Assembly: GCF_026210795.1 (NCBI RefSeq)
Contig: NC_089445.1
Span: forward strand, 2,790,001-2,854,000
Reading direction: 5' to 3'
DNA length: 64,000 nt
Source: Rhizophagus irregularis
Lineage: Eukaryota; Glomeromycota; Glomeromycetes; Glomerales; Glomeraceae
Shown here: positions 56,166 to 64,000 of the stretch, piece after piece
Numbering within the stretch: the first letter of the stretch is position 1
Layout of the letters: every line of letters begins with the position of its first letter
Position numbers and translations under genes: made by a program
The notes under the pieces: generated by a model
What the model was told of the DNA's origin: nothing
What the model saw: the letters and a program-made list of their open reading frames with translations, nothing else
Databases searched by the model: none

Positions 56166-59122
56166 ATGAGTTTCAAATGCCCCTTTGTATGCGAATATTC
56201 AGTCAACACTTTGCATATACTCAACACGCCCAGAAATGCTTAAAAAATGTAAAAGTAGATGATGATGACGACGATAGTGAAAAATATAACAGTGAAATGG
56301 ATACAAGAAGTAATCAAAGTAGTGAATATGAAAATGATAAAGTTGAGGTAATTATGTATTCCAGATTATTCTTTTTGGAGCTTTTAAGAAAAAGCTCAGA
56401 TATACTAACTCATTTAGCTTATAATTTTAGGTGGATGATGATAATGATGCACAAAACATGTCTTTTGACAGTATTGGAAGTGCAATATCAGTGATGAGCC
56501 TTGAAGATAACTTTGAAAATATATTAGATTCTTCCGAAGAGCCTGAAATTTTTGAAGAATCTGAAAATCCTAATTCCAAAACTTACACAGAATTTTCTAA
56601 TGATGCTTATAAAGATCTAATGTTATTAGTAATGAAATATAAAATAAACAATAAAGGTGGTAATGAAATAATACGATTTTTTAATAAACATTCAAATCTT
56701 ACAGAATCACCATTACCAAAAAATATTGAACAGGGACGAGCATTTATGAATAACATGAAGTTTTCTAATTTAGAATTTAGTAAAGTCCTCATAACAAAAC
56801 ATAAGGATAAAGATTATTTTCTTTATTATCAAAATTTAATACAGTGCATCAAAAATATTTTAGCTATTCCTGACATAACACAAAATTTTGCACTATCTTA
56901 CGAAAACTTTGAGGTAAATGCCAAATATTATTTAAATAATATTTATTTTAATTTATTTATATTATTTTATAGTATAATGGAGAAAGTATTTACGATGAGC
57001 AAAACACTGGAAAATGGTGGAAGATTACGCAAGAATCCTTACCTACTAGTTCCAAATTATTATCAATTATTTTATATTCAGATGCAACAACCACAGATAC
57101 ATTAGGAAAAAGTCAATTGCATCCAATATATATTACATTAGGCAATATCCCAATATGGCGTCGTAATAAACAGGATGCAAAGCAACTTTTGGGATATTTA
57201 CCAATTTTAGAAGCTGCAAATAAAGATCTGGTTTGTGATACCTTTTATAAATCTTTACGTCATTTACTAGAACCGATTATTTTATTAAAAGATGGTATAG
57301 ACCTTTTTATAAATAATGAAAATACCTGGTTTTATCCTAGAGTTTCAACTATTATTGCAGATTGGCCAGAAGCCGCAAGTTTTTGTTTAATTTATAAATC
57401 CTCCAATTCAAGCCTTCCATGTCATTCCTGTTTAATTAAAAGGGACAATCTTGCAAATATAGACTTATCGGTTAATGATGTAATACTAAGAACTCATGAT
57501 GAAATGTGTAAATATTTTGAAAATGATACACAAAAATCTGTTTGCATAGAATCTGTATATAATTTTTTTTGGGATTTGCTGTAAGTATGCAAAAGTAGAA
57601 ATAATTATAATAACATATATATATATTAATTATAAATATTTATATTATCAAGGAATATAAATATCTACTTGGCTACTGTTCCTGACAGAATGCATCATTT
57701 AGATTTGGGTTTATTTTGTTATCAAATTATCTTCACGTGCGATATCTTAAAATTGCAACATGTTAATGGTAATAAATTAGTTGAAGAAGTAGATCACCGT
57801 CTAGCAGCAATTCCACGTTTTCCCGCCATTAAAATTTTTTCCAATGGACTGCAGTCAATTGCAAGATTAACTGCTAATGAATATCAAAGTTTGATGAAAG
57901 TCATGATATTTGTTATTGATAATTTATATGATGAAAATAATAACGAAGTAGATAATTTTGTAAATAATGATGATCTTGCGAAATTGTACGAATATTGGAA
58001 TGAAATGTATATTTTAAGTAGATATAAAGAATTTAGTGAAAGTGACTTGGAGAAATTTAATGTATGTATTAAAATTTTAGTAAAATTGAAAATTTAAATT
58101 AAATAAATGAAATTAACATTTAAATTTTAGGATGCAATACATAGATGGGCCCGGATGTTTGTCAAGGCTTTTAAATTTGTTTCTCCTTCCAATTTGAAGT
58201 TGCCTAAATTGCATTTATGGGTTTATCACATTATTGACTCAATATGATCTTATGGTGCAATAAATGGCTATACCACAGAAACTTACGAAAGTCTTCATAA
58301 ATATTTCGTTAAAATACCCTACCGAATTAGCAATAAAAAAGATGTCAAACCTCAGCTTTTACGAACTGTAAGTATTTGGAAATTTATTTATTGTATATAT
58401 TTATTATATAACTTAAGATGGAAATTAAATTAATAGATAAAACGTCAAGCAATATCTATTAGAATGTCTCAACATTCAGTGAATCCAGCAAAAACACCTC
58501 ACACTTGTAAATTTTCTGCAAGACTCTTTGAATTCTCTTTACAAGATGCAAATACATTTTTTAATGAAAAAAAAAATTCCGTAGACAATAAAATGCAGAC
58601 CGGTTTTGCTAGATTTATAGGTTGTCTGGATTCATATCTAGATTTACTTAATGGTTTCACAATTATTGGTGAAACCCGAATAAACATATACAGATCGGTA
58701 ATACTGGAAAATGGTGCCATAATGCGTGCTACAAACAGGTATCATAATAAAGTATGGTTTAGTGACATAGCTATTTAATGGATTTTGAAGAATCAAATGA
58801 TTATATATCAGACAAAGGACTTTGTTATGGACAGGTATTTTTCCAATTTATGTAATAATTTATTATAAAAGTATTAATAAATATTTATTATTTATAAGCC
58901 TTATTGTTAGCAGAAGTATTAACAGACCCACCGCTAAATCTCGCATTAATTCAATAGTACAATTTTAAATCTAAAAAGAACCCATATTTATATGGATGTC
59001 CTCACTTAAAATTGATAGAATTATATAACTTTGTAGCTATAGAGTCTATACATGGTGTCGTTCACATAGTACCCCGATTTGATAAACAAAATGAATATTT
59101 CGTAAATAAATATATTTTTTAG
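56166..59122 (+). pseudogene. Plavaka/KDZ-like transposase, copy 3 (best preserved)
   Basis: Starts with MSFKCPFVC, then (after a small frameshift) FSQHFAYTQHAQKC, together a C2H2-type finger. An acidic exon follows. The core reads IIRFFNKHSNLTESPLPKNI (56670), YDEQNTGKWWKITQ (56975), LYSDATTTDTLGKS (57075), PIYITLGNIPIWRRNKQDAK, ADWPEAASF, the CxxC block PCHSCLI (57415), a third block VPDRMHHLDLGLFCYQ (57675), YGAINGYTTETYESLHKYF (58255) and the C-terminus CPHLKLIELY..QNEYFVNKYIF. About six GT..AG introns of 60-80 bp are visible. Only a few lesions: the N-terminal frameshift, TGA at 58245-58247 (copy 1 has CGA), a frameshift at about 58778 and a TAG near 58955 (TGG expected). Confidence 0.78.
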
Positions 59123-59501
59123 TTACTTGATATAGGAGTTTTGATTTATTTTAATAAAATTATATCTTTAAAAGAATTTATAGTCACGTTTTTCATATCA
59201 TAAATAAAATGCAGATTTATTTATTTAATTATTAACAATGCGGGAGTGACATAAATAAATCGTGACTGAAATTTGTGTTCAATTTTGTTCAATTTGTGTT
59301 GATAATTCTGGTAAAAAATTATTAATTTTGGCCAAATTTCGTTAAATTTGATAAATTTGTGTTGAATTTGTGTTGAATTTGTGTTGCGTAATTTTTTATT
59401 TATCACAAGGGAATGATATTTAGTAATTACATGTACGATGTACAAGATTTTTTTTATGATTTTTTTAAGAAATGTACACAAAATATTTAATCAGAATATA
59501 A

Positions 59502-60927
59502 CAGTCAGTGGAAATGTTCCCAAAAATTAGAGGGAGATTTTTTGTACTATGATATCTCAATATAAATTATTGGGACAGTATGGCTATATATATATGGCAT
59601 ATAGTATATATGTAAACTTAAGGTTGGCCAAAGTTGGTACAAATGGCTAAAATCGACAATTTTCAGATCTTAATTCTGGCTAAAATTTTCTTAATTCTGG
59701 CCGAATTCGTAATGCCGGCCTAAATTACATTAAAATCAAAATTTTCAGGTCAAAGGTAACACCATATTTATGCAATGTAACATTTTTTCCAACAATAGTA
59801 AACATGTTTGTTCAAGGTTTGAAAAATATTTTTAAACCTTTTAAAAGTCAAAAACTTCACTTTATTCAGTTGCATCTGGTCAAAGAAAGTAGTCAATTAT
59901 ATGGTTATTTTAATACAATAAACTAATAAAAATTAAGAAAATTTATTTAACCTTATTCTTTTGCTTATTTTTTTTAAATATTCAATAAATATCTTTTATT
60001 TTAACGCTACTTTAGATACTTTTTATATATATAAAAAAATATTTTACTTATTCATATTATACTATTTGTATTTATGACTTAACAAAGTGAATAGACCTAA
60101 TAGTCAATAAGAATTTTTCTATGAATAAATAATTTTTGTTTTATTTTCTTGTTAAACGAACTAAAATTAAAAATTTTAAAGTTTTTTTTAATGTTATAAT
60201 AATTTACATGATTACTATAATATTAAGAATTAAGGCATTAAATGTCTAATTTAAATAAACAAATAAAAACATAATATTTAACTATTTTTGCAATTAAACC
60301 TCATTTATAACGCCCAAATAGACCTAATAATATTATTCTAATAAAAAAAAATTTTTTTTATTAGCATTATAATTAAAAAATTCAACAAAATTTATAAATA
60401 ACAAAAAATCTAGCTTAATAATCACCATTCTAAGCTTAACAAAAGTTGTTCATTTCACCAAATTATACCTAAAAATGAAATAATTGCTGGTTAAGAAAGC
60501 TTTTGTTAAGAGTTTTATTGAAATCAAGAAAAATTTTTTTTATTATAAAAATTGGTTTTTTGCAGTTTACACAAAATCTTCCTAAATAACTGCCTTTTTT
60601 AACTTAATAAATCTTTTTCTTCTCGTAAAATTACATATATTTGCATTATTTAAATTGTATTTTATACCCACCTTTAAGTTGCATTTTGAGGAAAACTTCA
60701 TTTTTAAGACGAATTTTCTTGTAATATGTAAAGAAAAAAAAATATTACTAAAGAGGAAATGATGACGAATATTTATAGTACACATGATGAACTATTAATT
60801 TACTTAATTTGTATAAGTATTGTATTAAAAATTTCTTTTTTTAGCTACGTGGTGATATATTCAATTATGGTTACACGAAATTATTTTAATTAATGATTGG
60901 CAAGAGAAATGACATTTCCACTGACTG
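59502..60927. mobile_element. 1426 bp non-autonomous element, CAGTCAGTGGAAATGT ends
   Basis: 16 bp perfect inverted ends CAGTCAGTGGAAATGT and a 4 bp duplication ATAA (59498-59501, 60928-60931). The CAGT start and 4 bp duplication are compatible with a CMC/Chapaev-type DNA transposon. The interior is AT-rich; near 59640-59755 it carries TTCTGGCC-type motifs like the element at 6775. No ORF of note. Confidence 0.82.
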
Positions 60928-60939
60928 ATAATTGTTTTA

Positions 60940-61270
60940 TTTTTAAATATGATATATTGATGATTTTTTTTTTAAAAAAAAAAATTAATTTTTTTAAAAT
61001 TCAATAAAATGTGCTAATAATAAATTGTTTTATTTTTAAATATCATATATTGATATTTATATTTAAAATAATTCATAATTTTCAATTAATTTTAATTAAA
61101 TTGATTAAAAAAAAATTAATTTTTTTAAGAAATATATGCGAAATATTTAAAATTCAATAGAATGTGCTAATAATAAATTGTTTTATTTTTAAATATGATA
61201 TATTGATATTTATATTTAAAACAATTAAACATGTACATGATTTTCAATTATTTTTAATTGAAATCAAACT
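60940..61270. repeat. About 170 bp tandem repeat
   Basis: ATTGTTTTATTTTTAAATAT and TATATTGATATTTATATTTA recur two to three times. Non-coding. Confidence 0.65.
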
Positions 61271-61390
61271 AAGATTTTTTTTATTTTTTGATTTAATCAT
61301 ATTTATATTTAGATAATCCATATCCGCATGAGATTTAATTAATATGTTTAATGATGAAAAGTCTAATAAATTAAATTTTAATTGAAACGA

Positions 61391-62018
61391 CCCTATAAAA
61401 AATATATATATGGTTAGTATACTGTATTTTCGTATTTTGCGAACAGTATATTTATAGTATTATTACCGTATAATTACAGTATTTTCACATACTGTATATA
61501 TTCGGTATTCTGCACACCGTATCATATATATGGTTTGCATACAGTATATTTTTCCAGTTTCACCCGTATGTTTTATACTTGTAAACAGTAGAAAAACCGT
61601 ATGTTTTATACTAATAAACAGTATATTGTTTTATATTTTATATTGCGAACAGTATACTTTTCCAGGATAAACCGTATATTTTATACTGATAAACAGTACT
61701 TTTTTCCAGTTTAAACTGCATATTTTGTACTGATAAATAGTATATATTATTCAATTAAATCGTATATTTTATATTTGCAAACAGAATTTAAAATGCATTT
61801 ATAATCAATAAAATTTTTATTAAATAATATTAAATATACAAATATATTTTTATAAATAATATAAATAAAAAACTAGTATAAAATAATATACTATTTGTAA
61901 AAAAAATAATATTAGCAAAATATAAACAAAAAAAAAGAAATTTAATTAGTAATATTATCATTATTTTAAATATAAAAAAGGAATAATAAAAGGTTAGTAA
62001 AAAAAAAGAAATTTAATT
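61391..62018. repeat. Right arm of the 628 bp inverted repeat pair
   Basis: Complement of 1-628. It starts with the tip CCCTATAAAAAATATA. Of the few differences I can see, two are CpG versus TpG. After 62018 a tandem copy of the last 60 bp follows, so similarity to sequence left of the window may continue. Confidence 0.88.
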
Positions 62019-62639
62019 AGTAATATTATCATTATTTTAAATATAAAAAAGAAATAATAAAAAGTTAGTAATATTATTAATACATTAGTTAGATATAAAA
62101 AAGTAATAAAACGATAGTAGTAATGTTAGTAATATATTAAAAAAATTAAATAAAATACATAAAAGTAAAAAAAAAAATATAATTAATATATGTTAACATA
62201 TAATAATAATATAAAAATAAAAACATAAAACGGTGTACATATAGTTGTTTAATTAATATTGTTTAAAATTCACCATTACAATTCCAGAGAGATATTAGTG
62301 AAAGTAATTGTTAATTGATATACGTGCATATCACTTTTTGTATAATTAGTAGTTTGGTACAAATATATATATTATATATTATCAAAATAAGTTTTTTATT
62401 TAATTTTTATTATTATATGTTAAAATAATTTTGGTATTCATTTTTATTGTCTTTTTTTTCTAAAAAAAAAGAAGAGAAAAGAATATTTTTGAAAAAATAA
62501 ACAAAAAATAAACAATAACGTGTTATTAATGCATGTGATCAGCGATCAGCTGAATTTTAATTGGTTAAATGTAGAAATGCGAAAATTAAAAAGCAGAAGT
62601 ATTTTTTTTAAAATTTAAATCATACAGATTGTTTTTAAA

Positions 62640-62960
62640 GTTTAATTAGTAATTTAAAAGTTCTTTTTTTTAATAAGAAAATTTGTAAAAATTTTTCTTA
62701 ATACTGCTTAATTTTTAAATTAAAGCCTTAATACTAAATTAGCTAAATTAGAATTAAGAAAAATTTGTGAGAATTTTCTTTGATACTGCTTAATTTTTAA
62801 ATTAAAGCTTTAATATTAAATTAGTTAAATTAGAATTAAGCAGTATTAAGAAAAATTCGCAAGAATTTTCCTTGATACTGCTTAATTTTTAAATTAAAGA
62901 CTTAATACTACTAAATTAGTTAAATTAGAATTAACATATGGACTGATTTATGGAATTAAG
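62640..62960. repeat. About 105 bp tandem repeat, three units
   Basis: Units share GATACTGCTTAATTTTTAAA, TTAAAG.CTTAATA and TAGTTAAATTAGAATTAA. Non-coding. Confidence 0.75.
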
Positions 62961-64000
62961 TTTTTATATTCAAAAAACTAACTTTATTAAGAAAATGCTA
63001 ATACAATTTACATGAAAATGATAGATTCACACCGCTGATATAAATAAAATTGATTTGATTATATTATTTTTTGATTTTTTTAATAATATCATTAAAATTA
63101 AAAAATTTAAATATAATTGTCATGACAAAATATTGAATAACTTAACGTGTATGTGTGCTAGACGAATGAATTTATATTCATTAGAAAGAGGTAATCAAGA
63201 GCTATACATAAACCAAATATCACATGAATTGGATCACAAGTTGCTGAATAATTACGTTCAATATATTTATTTTTAACCTTTGACTTTGATCGTTAATATC
63301 TTCACATCTAGTAATTCGATTTGAATAATCTTTTTTCGTTCAGGTAGAGTAGATTTTGGGCTTTCATATGAATATAAATATATGTGTTTAGCATACATAT
63401 ACGCCGAGATATTAACGATTTTGTTAATTGAATAAAACTCTGACCCAAAAATTTTTAAAATTATAATTCTTACCAAAAGATGATCTTTACAGGTATTATT
63501 GGGCTCTTTTTACTTTACTTAACAAGTTTTTATTTGCCATTCTGTTTTAAATTGAATAAATTAATAAAATCAATTTTAAAAAGTAATTAACAAGTAGAAT
63601 AAAATTAGTATAGTAAAAAACAAAAAAAAACATCTCAAAAACTCTAAATCATAACTCACATTTTTATTTTGTATATATTTTTACTAAAAAAAAGAAGGAA
63701 ATAAGGTTAAAAATAAATGAAAAAAGATTTTTCTTATTAATAAAAATTATTAATATTTGTTTTCTTACTTACTAATTAAAAAAAACCTGCTATATATGCC
63801 TATAAACTTTTCTAAGTCACCTAACAAAAATCTGATTGAAAAGTGATTGAAAAGTGATTGAAAAAGAAAGTAGTTGCCATTGTTATTTTTGAATAAACGT
63901 TAAAAAATTTTTTTTTATTTTTTGATAGATTTAGATCATCTGATTATGTAACACATACAATTTAAGCTTGTGAAACATAATTCTTGTTAAAATGTGCAAA
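62960..64000. other. AT-rich end of window, no gene called
   Basis: Two short opposing ORFs meet near 63275 across a weak inverted repeat (TTTATATTCAT and TATGC.AAACACATA), which suggests a degenerate fold-back element. A triple GTGATTGAAAA lies at about 63840. Confidence 0.4.

Larger units (their letters stand above)
51420..59470. mobile_element. Plavaka-like DNA transposon 3
   Basis: Inverted ends of about 230 bp: 51420-51655 matches the complement of 59240-59470 (TGTACATCGTACA, ATATCATTCCCT.GTGATAAAT, CAACACAAATTCAACACAAA, ACGATTTATTTATGTCAC). Between them are a minus-strand accessory gene (51718-53642) whose end faces the left terminus and a plus-strand transposase (56166-59122) whose end faces the right. 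This is the same plan as 9901-33392. The outermost tips are not clear; the right outer flank carries an insertion at 59502. Confidence 0.78.

Noticed and set aside
63055-63476. Two short converging ORFs at the right end
   Set aside because: They overlap a weak inverted repeat, have no recognisable domain and AT-rich codon content expected by chance.

Overview
This is a eukaryotic, very AT-rich, intron-bearing and transposon-saturated window. Almost every recognisable gene belongs to a mobile element, and most are decayed. The combination of Plavaka/KDZ-like transposases, Ty3 (gypsy) retroelements, PolB/SF3-helicase elements, F-box-like fragments and a small secreted Cys-rich protein fits an arbuscular mycorrhizal fungus (Glomeromycotina, Rhizophagus/Gigaspora-like). 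The organism call is an inference from content and composition. I saw no tRNA, rRNA or CRISPR.

Layout. 1-628 and 61391-62018 are nearly identical inverted copies of one repeat. 629-5711 holds a first Plavaka-like unit: a divergent lysine-rich gene on the minus strand and a transposase on the plus strand that is broken by a hAT-type MITE. 5796-6329 is a fragment of another transposase-like gene. 7919-36395 is a four-level nest. A virus- or plasmid-like element (F-box-like ORF, SF3 helicase, acidic ORF, family B DNA polymerase) is split by a Plavaka-like transposon (9901-33392). That transposon's transposase is split by a 17.1 kb Ty3 element (13502-30638), which itself carries four MITEs. Most of these junctions can be fixed to the base from target-site duplications, and several because removing the insert restores the reading frame.

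The Ty3 element reads on the minus strand: 5' LTR (28589-30638), two small charged ORFs, gag, protease, RT-RNase H, then an unusual module (a Cys-rich/coiled-coil protein and a thymidylate-kinase-like P-loop protein), then integrase, polypurine tract and 3' LTR (13502-14776). An intact spliced coiled-coil gene lies antisense between integrase and the 3' LTR. Neighbouring ORFs overlap at stop/start junctions.

38095-41340 is a second, truncated Ty3 element with a piggyBac-type insert. 42262-42628 is the best candidate host gene: a two-exon secreted Cys-rich protein with a TATA box and an upstream minisatellite. An F-box-like ORF follows. 45826-45990 is a SINE-like insertion with an 18 bp duplication. 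48505-50118 is a LINE-like ORF1 pseudogene. 51420-59470 is a third Plavaka-like unit, the best preserved, with inverted ends, a divergent accessory gene and several fold-back elements. 59502-60927 is a non-autonomous element with ATAA duplications. The rest of the right end is AT-rich tandem repeats.

In all three Plavaka-like units a transposase is paired with a divergently transcribed gene for a basic, probably nuclear protein, as in two-gene CACTA-type transposons. Many lesions look like C-to-T changes (CGA to TGA, protease Asp to Asn, zinc-knuckle Cys to Tyr), which suggests deamination-driven decay.
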